Source of the DNA: Kribbella pratensis
GTDB taxonomy: Bacteria; Actinomycetota; Actinomycetes; Propionibacteriales; Kribbellaceae
DNA: 64,000 nt
Assembly (NCBI RefSeq): GCF_004365355.1
Contig: NZ_SODP01000001.1
Location: 1,309,473-1,373,472, forward strand
Direction: 5' to 3'
The notes beneath the pieces are model-generated. The model searched no databases, was not told the origin of the DNA, and saw only the letters and a program-made list of their open reading frames with translations. This document shows, in pieces, positions 37,897 to 45,817 of this stretch (the stretch's first letter is position 1; each line of letters starts with the position of its first letter). The position numbers and the translations under genes are program-made.

Positions 37897-37927
37897 TTGA
37901 CACGCCTCAGCGTGAAAGCGGTACAAC
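37897..37927 (+). promoter_or_regulatory. Possible promoter upstream of 38046 gene
   Basis: TTGACA at 37897-37902 and TACAAC at 37922-37927 with 19-nt spacing in the 193-nt gap after the siderophore operon. Spacing is long, so this is tentative. Confidence 0.3.
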
Positions 37928-38045
37928 ACATCATGCTTTCCGCGCGGTTCCGGCCACTCAGGGTGGCAGACTTGACACTCACTGCTACATTCGCTTCACT
38001 CTGCAAGGTCGGCGATTCGAAGGTCGCCTGGATGGAGTGCACGGG

Positions 38046-38777
38046 GTGACGCTTGTCGAGCGTGCTGCGGCGGAACTTTCGCCCGCAGATCATGGTTCGC
38101 CGGAGACCGACCTGAGTGACGCCGAACCGGCCGCCCTGTCGCACAGCCGGCCGGCTGTCTCAGGCCTGAGGCTGGGGCTGCTGAGATGGACGCTCAAGAA
38201 ACGCCGGCATCGGCTTGCGCGCCACTGGAACGACACCACACGGCATCCTAGGACACCGCGGCTCCCTGGTGATCCGTTGTCGGTCGGGCAGTGCGGGGTC
38301 AGCTCGGCCTGGCTGATGCCCAGGCTCCGTCGGTCCTGGCGATCTCAGGCTCGTTACTGCTTTGGTGACGTCCGGTTCGGCGCGGACAAAGAGATCGCGG
38401 CGTTCCATTGCTGGGTCGAGATAGGTGACGAGGCGTCGCCGCGGCGTTTGGTGATTGACCTGACTTTCGATCAGTTCGACCAGTTCAGCCGATTTGAAAA
38501 ACTATCTAACCGTCCGGTGCTCTGTGAATATTACGGCGACCTCACCAATTGGTCGATCGAGTACAAAGCGAACAGCCGGAGAAGCCTCGAGGAATTGCGT
38601 GGCGACTCGGTCTGGGACAGATACACAGCGCTTGATCAGGCTACGAGCCCGGTCTGGCGCAAGGCATTTCGAAGCCTCCATCAGGCGATGGCAGTCCGGT
38701 CCCGATCGGTGACCACCCAGCAGCAAACGTCGTCGGGCGCCGCCGGTTCTGAATCCGTGGGGTCCACGGCCGCCTGA
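38046..38777 (+). CDS. Putative Cys-His-Asp protein, YunG/papain-like fold
   Basis: A 243-residue protein, not confidently assigned. Three blocks look like a papain/transglutaminase-type triad: Cys83 in SVGQCGVSSAWL, His121 in AAFHCWVEIGD, and Asp138 in LVIDLTFDQFDQF. This order and spacing resemble YunG-like proteins. The N-terminal 75 residues are basic and low in structure, and the C-terminus (from about 215) is Ser/Gln-rich. I use the GTG at 38046, 8 nt after GGAG; another GTG lies at 38037. It is followed, past a 10-bp inverted repeat, by the Mom-like gene on the same strand. Confidence 0.65.
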   Translation: MTLVERAAAELSPADHGSPETDLSDAEPAALSHSRPAVSGLRLGLLRWTLKKRRHRLARHWNDTTRHPRTPRLPGDPLSVGQCGVSSAWLMPRLRRSWRSQARYCFGDVRFGADKEIAAFHCWVEIGDEASPRRLVIDLTFDQFDQFSRFEKLSNRPVLCEYYGDLTNWSIEYKANSRRSLEELRGDSVWDRYTALDQATSPVWRKAFRSLHQAMAVRSRSVTTQQQTSSGAAGSESVGSTAA

Positions 38778-38789
38778 GCGCGGCTCTCT

Positions 38790-38821
38790 TTGGTGATGTG
38801 AGGTCGAGCTGACATCACCAA
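38790..38821. repeat. 10-bp inverted repeat TTGGTGATGT / ACATCACCAA
   Basis: Perfect 10-bp arms (38790-38799, 38812-38821) with a 12-nt spacer in the gap between the two genes, ending 24 nt before the Mom-like gene's start. No T-tract follows, so an operator or RNA hairpin covering the leader is more likely than a terminator. Confidence 0.8.
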
Positions 38822-38844
38822 TGGTCTGACAGGAGACAGCTCGC

Positions 38845-39789
38845 TTGTCCACCATTGCCTCGCGACCCGAGACGCTTCTGCTTGGCGGCCGGGTCGGTCC
38901 AGTGTCCCGCCCCTCGCTCGAGGACTGCCGAAGGAACAGTCCTGAGTTCGCCGACCTACTGGCCAATGCCGCCAGCGAGTACGAAGTGCCTAGCCGGGCG
39001 CTGAGCGTCCGTACCCTCTTGCATCTGCCACGACTGACTCGATCGGACGGCACCGTGTCCCGGCGGAGTGTCGAGACCGAGTTGCACCGTCACGCCGTTC
39101 GGCTCCGAGAGGATCAGCGGAGCGTCGGTGAGCTGATTCCGCGGAATCGGTTCGACCTGTCTGATCTTCGGTTCGTCCGGCTCACGAACAGCGTCGCGGA
39201 CCCAATCTTCGGCCGGCTCCATTACCTGCGGAATGCTCGTGCCGGGTCTGTCAACTTTGCGCTGGTCGAGCCCCTGAGCCGGCGTCCGGTGACCTTGTGC
39301 AGTGTGTCGCCGTTGGAGTGGATGCGGGTCGCGCGGCAGTTGCAGACACAATTCGATGTACCACTCGGTTCGGCCTGGGACGTGTCTCGGGTGTACTCGT
39401 TCGACGTGGCTCCCGCCAACGCGATCTCATACCTGTTGGGTAAGCTCCGGTCGGCGATTCGGCAGGAGTTGCCGAGCGTGCGGGTGCTGACCACGGCGGT
39501 CGACCCGAATCTCGGCTTCACCGGGTCCAGCTACCGCTCTGCCAACTGGCAGCAGTGGATGTCAATCACGGCCAGGCCGTACCTGTACGTCGATGGCCTC
39601 TACGCGAGCCCTCGCCAGCTCCGGAACCGCTTCGGCGGCGCCAACCTCGCCCAGCTCAGTGCCGAGAATCGCGCGCATCGATTCGAACAGAGCCGCTTCC
39701 GCCTGCTCGACTCAGTGATCTTCTGCAGCCGGGTCCGTGGTGAGACCGAACAGGTTGCCGCCGGCGAGTACCGCCTCCTTCGGCGCTGA
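38845..39789 (+). CDS. Mom-like GNAT-fold protein (putative nucleic-acid modification)
   Basis: A 314-residue protein whose second half fits the pattern of phage Mu Mom and related GNAT-fold proteins that modify DNA adenines: His126-Tyr127 (GRLHYLRN), VYSFDVAPANAISYLLGKL (Asn192, Ser195), then TAVDPNLGFTGSSYRSANWQ (Gly-x-x-Tyr, Tyr230). I rest this on motif order, not an alignment, so it is tentative. Start is TTG with AGGAGA 8 nt upstream. If correct it would use a CoA- or glycine-like donor to decorate nucleic acid. It converges with the PfkB-like gene 4 nt downstream. Confidence 0.6.
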   Translation: MSTIASRPETLLLGGRVGPVSRPSLEDCRRNSPEFADLLANAASEYEVPSRALSVRTLLHLPRLTRSDGTVSRRSVETELHRHAVRLREDQRSVGELIPRNRFDLSDLRFVRLTNSVADPIFGRLHYLRNARAGSVNFALVEPLSRRPVTLCSVSPLEWMRVARQLQTQFDVPLGSAWDVSRVYSFDVAPANAISYLLGKLRSAIRQELPSVRVLTTAVDPNLGFTGSSYRSANWQQWMSITARPYLYVDGLYASPRQLRNRFGGANLAQLSAENRAHRFEQSRFRLLDSVIFCSRVRGETEQVAAGEYRLLRR

Positions 39790-39793
39790 ACGG

Positions 39794-41317
39794 TCAGCAG
39801 GGCCTGAGATGTGATCTGGCGAGTAGCTCGTCAACGCGTTTGCGGTCGGGCATAGGGTCCGGCAGCGGAAAGTCGCTCGCCGCGCAGGACATAGCGGCTG
39901 CGGCCCAGACGGCGACTTCGTCGGTGAATCTTCGGTCGTTGTCGATCAGGCGGGTTGCGAGGGCGGCGCAGAAGGCGTCGCGTGCAGCGGAAGCTTCCTT
40001 GTAGATCGACGGGATGCTCGGGACGCTGAAAGGCTCGTCGAAGGCTTTCGAGTAGATGGTGCAGCCGCCGTTAACCAAGAGACAGAGGGTGTCCAGGCCG
40101 AAGACGAGCAGGCTGCGAGCAATCGGATCAGGGTCGAACGGAGCGGGGGCCGGCGGCGCGAAGGAGGCGAGTTCCCAGGCGTGCGCGATCAGGTAGTCGA
40201 TCCGGGGAAAGGCGTCCCAGGAGATCCCCTTGTCCGAGTAGGGCTGACCTGGCGTGACGATGACCAGCGGTCGGCGGACCGGGACGCGGTGGACAACTTC
40301 GAGCGTGTGCTGCACGACGTCGCGTGGTACCTCGAAGGTCAGCAGCAGTACGTCGGCCGCCGCTAGCTCGTCGTACCGCTCATCGATGTCCCTGGCCTCG
40401 ATGCAGACCTCGTTCTGATTGCGCCAGTTGATGGCGATGCTGTCGCCCATCTCCTGCTCGAGCACACCGGTGAAAGGGGTCTGGGAGCGCCGGACGCGTT
40501 TGATCAGCGAGGAGTCGACGCCCTTGTTCTCGACGTAGTGCATGATCTCTTCGCCGAAGGCGTCATCCGCGACCGCGGCGATCAGCGACGTCTTGAGTCC
40601 CAGACGGGCCGCGGCCACCGCCTGAGTCAGCCCCTTGCCTCCGGGTGACCGCTCGAACCCATGCGCCTCGGTCGACGTCTCGGGCGGCGGCAGCCCCTTG
40701 ATGCGGAACTTCACGTCCATCACGGCGCCACCGACGATGATGACCCGGCCGGCTGCCGAGGTTTCTGGTACTGACGTCCTGTGAAGCGTGAGCTTGGTCG
40801 ACCTACCGGCTGGTGGGTCATCGGCGCGGATGAGTTGGCCGGCCAGCTCCTGCAGGACATCGAGCTCGATGGAGCCGCGAAGAGCCCGGTCGCTCGGAGC
40901 GGCGGAGCGCGGATATTCGAGGGCGTCATGCAATTCGTGCCAATTGGCCAGCAGGGTCTCCCGACGCCGGCCGAGCGCGGACTTGTACAGCGAGCGCTGG
41001 AGTCGATCGCCGAAGGCTTCTGAGAGCGCCTCGGCGTGCAGCTCGAGCGCCAGCATCACATCCGCTACAAGTCGTTGGGAACCGTGAAGCCGCTCGCGGA
41101 CACAGTCGGCGACCAGCGCGACCACGGCCTCGGCCGGGACTGCGTCAGCATGCCCCGCGAAGTGGCGTCCGGCAACCAACTCTCGCAATGGTGCGGCCAG
41201 GCCGGTTCGGTCCGAGCGGAGACGATCGGCCGTCAGGCCAGCACGGGTACGGAGTTTCTCGAGAACGTTGGCGAGCATCAGGACGTCGGTCGTCTGCTCG
41301 GCGCCGGTAGTGGTCAT
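39794..41317 (-). CDS. PfkB-like protein A with extra N-terminal helical domain
   Basis: A 507-residue two-part protein. Residues 191-480 form a ribokinase/PfkB fold: RVIIVGGAVMDVKFRIKG, the first signature SPGGKGLTQAVAAARLG (224-240), TPGQPY, and the second signature region EASAARDAFCAALA (441-454). In working kinases the latter reads like D-T-x-G-A-G-D; here the two glycines are Ala and Arg, with the catalytic Asp447 kept, so activity is uncertain. Residues 1-175 are a helical domain (RLVADVMLALELHAEAL, RRRETLLANWHELHDAL) shared with the paralogue at 41878. Probably in one operon with that gene and the small membrane protein. Confidence 0.85.
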   Translation of the reverse strand: MTTTGAEQTTDVLMLANVLEKLRTRAGLTADRLRSDRTGLAAPLRELVAGRHFAGHADAVPAEAVVALVADCVRERLHGSQRLVADVMLALELHAEALSEAFGDRLQRSLYKSALGRRRETLLANWHELHDALEYPRSAAPSDRALRGSIELDVLQELAGQLIRADDPPAGRSTKLTLHRTSVPETSAAGRVIIVGGAVMDVKFRIKGLPPPETSTEAHGFERSPGGKGLTQAVAAARLGLKTSLIAAVADDAFGEEIMHYVENKGVDSSLIKRVRRSQTPFTGVLEQEMGDSIAINWRNQNEVCIEARDIDERYDELAAADVLLLTFEVPRDVVQHTLEVVHRVPVRRPLVIVTPGQPYSDKGISWDAFPRIDYLIAHAWELASFAPPAPAPFDPDPIARSLLVFGLDTLCLLVNGGCTIYSKAFDEPFSVPSIPSIYKEASAARDAFCAALATRLIDNDRRFTDEVAVWAAAAMSCAASDFPLPDPMPDRKRVDELLARSHLRPC

Positions 41318-41386
41318 CGGACGGTGCCATCTCCTTTACCGGGGGCGCCGTGGCCCGGGTGCCCACGGCGCCGTTCCATTGGTTCG

Positions 41387-41653
41387 TCAGCGCTGTTGAG
41401 TTGTCTTCGACGGCCGTTCCCCTGGGCCTGCCTGGAGATCGCCGGGGCCGGCGGTGGTCGGGGTGGAGGTGGTTGGTGCGACGGGGCTGGGGGCGACGGT
41501 GCTGTCGACCATGGCGACGATGCTGTAGACGGTGAAGCAGACAGCCGTCATTGCCAGTGCGCCGAGGAAGATGAGGACCTTCCTCCAGTTCTTGGCGATC
41601 GCGAAGGAGAAGGCGAAGATCAGCAGCAGTGCGAGTGCTTGGTTGCCGTCCAT
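41387..41653 (-). CDS. Small two-helix membrane protein
   Basis: An 88-residue protein with two adjacent hydrophobic helices (ALALLLIFAFSFAIAK at 6-21; VLIFLGALAMTAVCFTVYSI at 27-46) and a Pro/Thr-rich C-terminal tail. I start at the ATG at 41653, preceded by GAGGGGACACC. It lies between the two PfkB-like paralogues on the same strand. No family recognised; it may anchor or transport for them. Confidence 0.7.
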   Translation of the reverse strand: MDGNQALALLLIFAFSFAIAKNWRKVLIFLGALAMTAVCFTVYSIVAMVDSTVAPSPVAPTTSTPTTAGPGDLQAGPGERPSKTTQQR

Positions 41654-41782
41654 GGTGTCCCCTCGATTCTTGATCTCGCGCGTTCGACAGCTCCGGGGTT
41701 CCGGGCTCTGCCGAACCGCTGGCGATGCTGGTGGCATCTGGTCTCATGGTCAGCCCGTGCAGTTGAGATCGGCAGGGGCGAG

Positions 41783-41875
41783 TTTTGCCACCAAATGGGG
41801 AACTTTGGCACGTGCAGATGACGGCTTGATCAGCCACGGTTGCCAATCGGCCGACCGGTGGCTGCCAATTGGCAA
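41783..41875. promoter_or_regulatory. Cluster of TTGCCA/TGGCAA inverted repeats
   Basis: Within about 95 nt: TGCCA/TGGCA arms at 41786 and 41806, TTGCCAAT at 41840-41847, its complement ATTGGCAA at 41868-41875, and a perfect 12-bp palindrome TGCCAATTGGCA at 41863-41874. They lie just after protein B's stop and upstream of the small membrane-protein gene. A multi-site operator or a hairpin terminator are both possible. Confidence 0.6.
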
Positions 41876-41877
41876 AG

Positions 41878-43410
41878 TCAGTCGTCGTCCGGGAAGAGCT
41901 CGTGATATTTCTTGTCGACCGTTTCGCGGAGTGGGTGAGCGGGTGCCCGGTGGTAGGTCTCCGCGAAACAGGCCATCGCGGCGGCTGCCCAGTGGATGTC
42001 TTGGATGGTGAGCTCGGCGTGGTCTGCCAGTCGCGCGGCCAGCGCGGCACAGAAGGCGTCGCGGGTGATCGAGGATTCTCTCAGGTCCGAAGGCGGGGCC
42101 TCGATCGATTGTTGCGGCTTGCCTTGCCGGTAGACGGTGCCGCCTCGGTCGACCAAAAGGCAGAGTGAGGGCAGACCGAGGCTCAAGAGCTCGTTGCTGA
42201 GCAGTTGGGGGTCGTACATGGACTCCTCGGAGAACGCGAACTTTTCGAGCTCCCACAGGTGCGCGACGAGGTAGTCGATGTATCTCAGTGCCGAGCTGAG
42301 CAGATGGCCGTCGGCGTAGGGCTGTCCTGGCGTCACGATCACGAGCGGCCGCGTCGAACTGGAGTTGACGAGACTGAGCGTATGTCGAAGGACGGAGAGC
42401 GGCATCTCGAAGGTTAGGAGCAGTACGTCGCACGACTTGATCGCGTCGGCCCGCTGATCGATGACCGAGCTGTCCAACTCGACACCGTCGCGCCAGACGA
42501 CGGCCGAACTGTTGCCCGCGGGCAGTTCGAGGATCCCGGTGGCCGGTGTTTGGAGTCTCTCCTGGTCGGAAGGGTTGGGGATGGTCCTGAGCAGCGAGGT
42601 GTCAACACCCTCGCGCATGAGGTGCGCCTTGATCTCCTCGCCGGCGCCGTCGGCGGCTATGGCCGCGATCAGCGAGACGTCGAGATTCAGGTGAGCCGCT
42701 GCGACTGCTTGGCTGAAGCCCTTGCCGCCGGGTGAACGGATGTAGTTCATCGCCATCGTGGAGGTGGCCACGTCGGGTATCGATCTGATCCGCCACAGGT
42801 GGTCCATCGCGACGCCGCCGATGACCACAACCCTTCCGGCCGTGGCCGAACGGGCACCTGGTCCTGCTGGTGCCAGTGGTGGCTCGTCCGGTTCGATCAG
42901 CTCGACGACCGGAGCAGGATCCTCCAGCAGCTTGGCGAGCCGCTCGAAGACCTCGCCTTCTACTCGGTCGCGAAGCGTGTGCTCACCCGGTGGATCCGGC
43001 GTCGAGGTGGCGCCGTGGGCATGGTGAAGCGCTTCCCAGTGCTCGATGAGCGTTTCGCGACGCTTGCCTAAACCTCCGCGCTGCAGCACGTACCGGGCAC
43101 GGCGGGAAATGTCGTGGTCTCTGTAGAGGTCGAGGTAGATCCCGAGGTTGAGGATCACATCGGCGATGATGCGGTCGGTGACGGATTCGAGTTGCGGGAC
43201 GTGTTCGATGACGACCTCGACGGCGGCCGCTGCCGGTTTGTTCCCGCTGCGTACCGCTTGGTTCTGAACGACCGGGAGGCGGAGCAGAGCTGGGGCGGCG
43301 CGCGCGGACTGAAGGTGCTTGGCTGTCAGTCCGTCGAATCGCCGGAGTGACTCGAACACGGACACCAGGATGGACGGCTCGGCCGGTCCTGGGCCATCAG
43401 TCTCGGACAT
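41878..43410 (-). CDS. PfkB-like protein B with extra N-terminal helical domain
   Basis: A 510-residue paralogue of the protein at 39794. N-terminal helical domain at 1-175 (SVTDRIIADVILNLGIYLDL, GKRRETLIEHWEALHHAHG); PfkB fold at 193-485 with RVVVIGGVAMDHLWRI and RSPGGKGFSQAVAAAHLNLD. The second signature reads SSITRDAFCAALAARL, so again the Gly-Ala-Gly of the anion hole is replaced (Ile-Thr-Arg) while Asp is kept. Both paralogues share VIVTPGQPY and a YLVAH/YLIAH-W-E-L stretch. Start ATG at 43410; a palindrome lies about 40 nt upstream. Biochemical role unknown; sugar or nucleoside binding is likely. Confidence 0.85.
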   Translation of the reverse strand: MSETDGPGPAEPSILVSVFESLRRFDGLTAKHLQSARAAPALLRLPVVQNQAVRSGNKPAAAAVEVVIEHVPQLESVTDRIIADVILNLGIYLDLYRDHDISRRARYVLQRGGLGKRRETLIEHWEALHHAHGATSTPDPPGEHTLRDRVEGEVFERLAKLLEDPAPVVELIEPDEPPLAPAGPGARSATAGRVVVIGGVAMDHLWRIRSIPDVATSTMAMNYIRSPGGKGFSQAVAAAHLNLDVSLIAAIAADGAGEEIKAHLMREGVDTSLLRTIPNPSDQERLQTPATGILELPAGNSSAVVWRDGVELDSSVIDQRADAIKSCDVLLLTFEMPLSVLRHTLSLVNSSSTRPLVIVTPGQPYADGHLLSSALRYIDYLVAHLWELEKFAFSEESMYDPQLLSNELLSLGLPSLCLLVDRGGTVYRQGKPQQSIEAPPSDLRESSITRDAFCAALAARLADHAELTIQDIHWAAAAMACFAETYHRAPAHPLRETVDKKYHELFPDDD

Positions 43411-43446
43411 GCGCGCGCCCCCCAGCACAGCGAGGTCAACATGTTC

Positions 43447-43463
43447 ATTATGCGGTTAACCGC
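43447..43463 (-). promoter_or_regulatory. Promoter/operator of the PfkB-like operon
   Basis: Perfect 12-bp palindrome GCGGTTAACCGC at 43452-43463 abutting CATAAT (minus strand, 43452-43447), a good -10 match, about 37 nt before the ATG of protein B. A repressor bound here would block the promoter. Confidence 0.55.
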
Positions 43464-43513
43464 GCTAGTCCGCCGTCCGGTCAGCGCGTCGTCGGATCGA
43501 GCAGGCGATTGAT

Positions 43514-44348
43514 TCACTTCAGGGAGCTCACCCAGCGGGTGGCTTGTGTGGCTTGGGTTAGGCGGCGTTCGAAGGTGGCTCCTACGGCGAGGAGGATCAG
43601 GCCGGCGGTGGCTACTGGCAGGGTTGGCCGGAGCCAGGTGCCGTGGGTGGTGGTGATGATGGCGGAGGGGAGGCCGGGGGTTGGGTGGATCCAGCTCGGT
43701 TGGTTGCGCCAGGCAAGGATTCCTACGGCCAGCAGGATCGGGCCCGTGGGACGGTCTACCACTCCGGGGTGGTGGTGGGCGTAACGGCGAAGATGATGTT
43801 CGCGGTGATCAGGACGACGGCGGACAGGAGGAGGGCGGGGCGGCGGCGTCCGTTCATGCCGTAGGCAACCAAGGGGGTCGCGACGATCGTGCGGACCGCA
43901 CCACGGTGACGACAGCGGTAGAGACGGGGCGCGCCGGTCAGGGAGGGCATGCCGGGCATGGAGGAGAGAGAGGCCTATGAGCTGAGGCGTGGGGCGGGCG
44001 CTGCGGCCGGCTGTGGGTCGACTTGTACGGCGGGGCGGGCGAAACCGTGCTGCGTGCAGCCGCCGGCGGTGCTAATGGCGGAGCCGGTGCGGTCTCGCCC
44101 GGGACTGGGGGCGGAGACGCAACAGGTGAGGGCTGGTGGGCGGAGGCGCGACCGGCGGCGGTGGCGGTGGCGGTGGCGGTGGGAAAGCATGGCGGAGTGA
44201 CCGGACGGCTCGTTGGTACGGAGGGTGACTGTCCACAGGTGTTTGCGGGTTGTGGGTAAGGCTATGGATAAGGGACGTATGTAGGCACCAGGTCGACGGT
44301 GAGTGACAGGGCGCGGCATTGCGGGCACGTCACACGGGTGATCGGCAT
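43514..44348 (-). pseudogene. Decayed gene for a zinc-ribbon/membrane protein (SCO7613-like)
   Basis: Scattered pieces in one direction. At 44348 an ATG behind GGAGGAC starts a 28-codon frame with a CPQC zinc-ribbon half (MPITRVTCPQCRALSLTVDL) that stops at 44262. A Pro/Ala-rich linker in another frame follows. At 43959-43756 hydrophobic sequence (RRRPALLLSAVVLITANIIF) ends in TPEW-stop, and 43762-43514 continues in a shifted frame with DRPTGPILLAVGILAWRNQP and ends LLAVGATFERRLTQ. Adding one base near 43757 would join the last two. This fits a shortened, frameshifted large actinobacterial membrane protein; the C-terminal 82-residue frame could still be read. Confidence 0.5.
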
Positions 44349-44482
44349 ACGTCCTCCTGGGGTTGGATCCGCTGTCCCGAGACGGAACGGCCTGTCGTTT
44401 GGGTGCGTCTATTGGGAGTTCTGGCGTAGGCTGCTGCGGTCTGTCGATCGGCTTGGTCGGGGGGACGGATACGGGGAGCAAG

Positions 44483-45151
44483 ATGAATACAGGGCATGTG
44501 GAGCTTGCGAGGGCTCAGCAGGAGCGGTGGGAGTCGGCTTATGTGCGACGACCGCGGTTGCATGGGGTGGGGCCTTCGAGGGCGGCGGAGTGGGCGGCTG
44601 GGGTGTTTGGTGCCGCGGGCATCGATGATGTGCTGGAGTTGGGGGCGGGGCACGGTCGGGATGCGCTTTTCCTGGCCAGGCAGGGATTCAGCGTGCATGC
44701 CACCGACTTCAGCGAGGCGGCGCTGGATCAGTTGCGGCTGGAGGCGCAGCGGGAGGGGCTCGACGATCGGGTGACGGCGGCGTTGCACGACGTACGGGAT
44801 CCGTTGCCGCCGGCCGATGCGACGGTCAACGCGGTGTTCGCGAATCTCCTGCTGAACATGGCGTTCTCGCCGTCCGAGCTGCGGTCGCTCGTCGCGGAGA
44901 TCCACCGCGTTCTCTGCCCTGGTGGGATTTTCGTGTACGCCGTGTGGTCGGCAGCCGACTCGTGCGCGAAGCACTGGCGTCGGTTGGAGGACGGGCTGGC
45001 GATGCACGACGGCTTCGTCGGGCGGTTCTTCGACGAGTCACTGGTGACCGAGCTGGCCGAGGAGTGGCGGCTCGACGAGACGACGCCGTACGACGAAGGT
45101 CAGCGGCGGATGTGGCGGGTCACCATGACCAAACCCGTGCAGGAAAGCTGA
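44483..45151 (+). CDS. Class I SAM-dependent methyltransferase
   Basis: A 222-residue methyltransferase: motif I VLELGAGHGRDALFLARQGF near 48-67, acidic loop VHATDFSEAAL, then DVRDPLPPADATVNAVFANL. It resembles thiopurine/tellurite-resistance-type small-molecule methyltransferases. The start is the ATG at 44483 behind GGGGAG; the open frame to 44363 has no ribosome site. Substrate unknown. It is separated from the following DUF805 gene by 163 nt. Confidence 0.88.
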   Translation: MNTGHVELARAQQERWESAYVRRPRLHGVGPSRAAEWAAGVFGAAGIDDVLELGAGHGRDALFLARQGFSVHATDFSEAALDQLRLEAQREGLDDRVTAALHDVRDPLPPADATVNAVFANLLLNMAFSPSELRSLVAEIHRVLCPGGIFVYAVWSAADSCAKHWRRLEDGLAMHDGFVGRFFDESLVTELAEEWRLDETTPYDEGQRRMWRVTMTKPVQES

Positions 45152-45314
45152 AGCCGGCTCTAGGTGTTCCGGTTCCGAACAGGTGAAGTTGCCTGCGGAA
45201 CCGGCGTGCCAGATTGCGGTGTGGTCACCAAAGCGAAAAGTTGCATTGACGAACCCGACCGGTTCCGACAGGCTCGGTCCGCGTCTCACCTTCGACCATC
45301 GGAGATACAGCAAA

Positions 45315-45746
45315 ATGCAGTGGTACATCGACGTTCTGAAGAAGTACGCCGTGTTCAGCGGCCGGGCCCGCCGCAAAGAGTACTGGATGTTCGTGCTCTT
45401 CAACGTGATCGTCTCGATCATCCTGTCCATCCTGGACCGGATCCTCGGGCTCGACTTCGGCTCGGGCTCGAGCAGCTCGTCCGGCTGGCTGTCGACGATC
45501 TACAGCCTGGCGGTGCTGCTGCCGACGATCGGTGTGGCGATCCGGCGCATGCACGACACCGGGCGTTCGGGCTGGTGGATCCTGATCAACCTGATCCCGT
45601 GTATCGGGTGGATCTGGTTCATCGTCCTGGCTGCCCAGGAGGGCAACGCCGGTGACAACGCCTACGGTCCGGACCCGAAGGCGGCCGAGCGGTTCGGCGG
45701 CCCGGGCCAGGCCGGTCCGGCGGAGCCGGGTTACCCGACCGTCTGA
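45315..45746 (+). CDS. DUF805 family inner-membrane protein
   Basis: A 143-residue membrane protein. The DUF805 signature is at both ends of the hydrophobic part: KKYAVFSGRARRKEYWMFVL at the start and GVAIRRMHDTGRSGWWILI in the middle, with about three transmembrane helices. The tail is Gly/Pro-rich. Start ATG at 45315 behind GGAG. Function unknown. A strong terminator hairpin follows. Confidence 0.9.
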   Translation: MQWYIDVLKKYAVFSGRARRKEYWMFVLFNVIVSIILSILDRILGLDFGSGSSSSSGWLSTIYSLAVLLPTIGVAIRRMHDTGRSGWWILINLIPCIGWIWFIVLAAQEGNAGDNAYGPDPKAAERFGGPGQAGPAEPGYPTV

Positions 45747-45767
45747 GTCCGTCTGGGTCCAGACACA

Positions 45768-45799
45768 CAGAACGCCCCGCCGATCGGCGGGGCGTTCTG
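45768..45799. terminator. Bidirectional terminator hairpin
   Basis: Perfect stem CAGAACGCCCCGCC/GGCGGGGCGTTCTG with 4-nt loop GATC, between the convergent DUF805 and tldE genes (19-22 nt from each stop). Short T-runs flank it, so it can serve both directions. Confidence 0.85.
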
Positions 45800-45817
45800 C
45801 TGTTACTGAGCAGGGTT

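Noticed and set aside
37864..38049. 61-codon frame after the siderophore operon
   Set aside because: No ribosome site, no homology pattern; region better read as promoter/leader.
41036..41821. 261-codon plus-strand frame
   Set aside because: Runs antisense to the PfkB-like and membrane-protein genes with low-complexity Gly/Asp stretches.
44158..44180. GGTGGC hexamer repeat as a possible regulatory element
   Set aside because: Falls in the Pro/Ala linker of the decayed membrane-protein gene and is best explained as low-complexity coding remnant.
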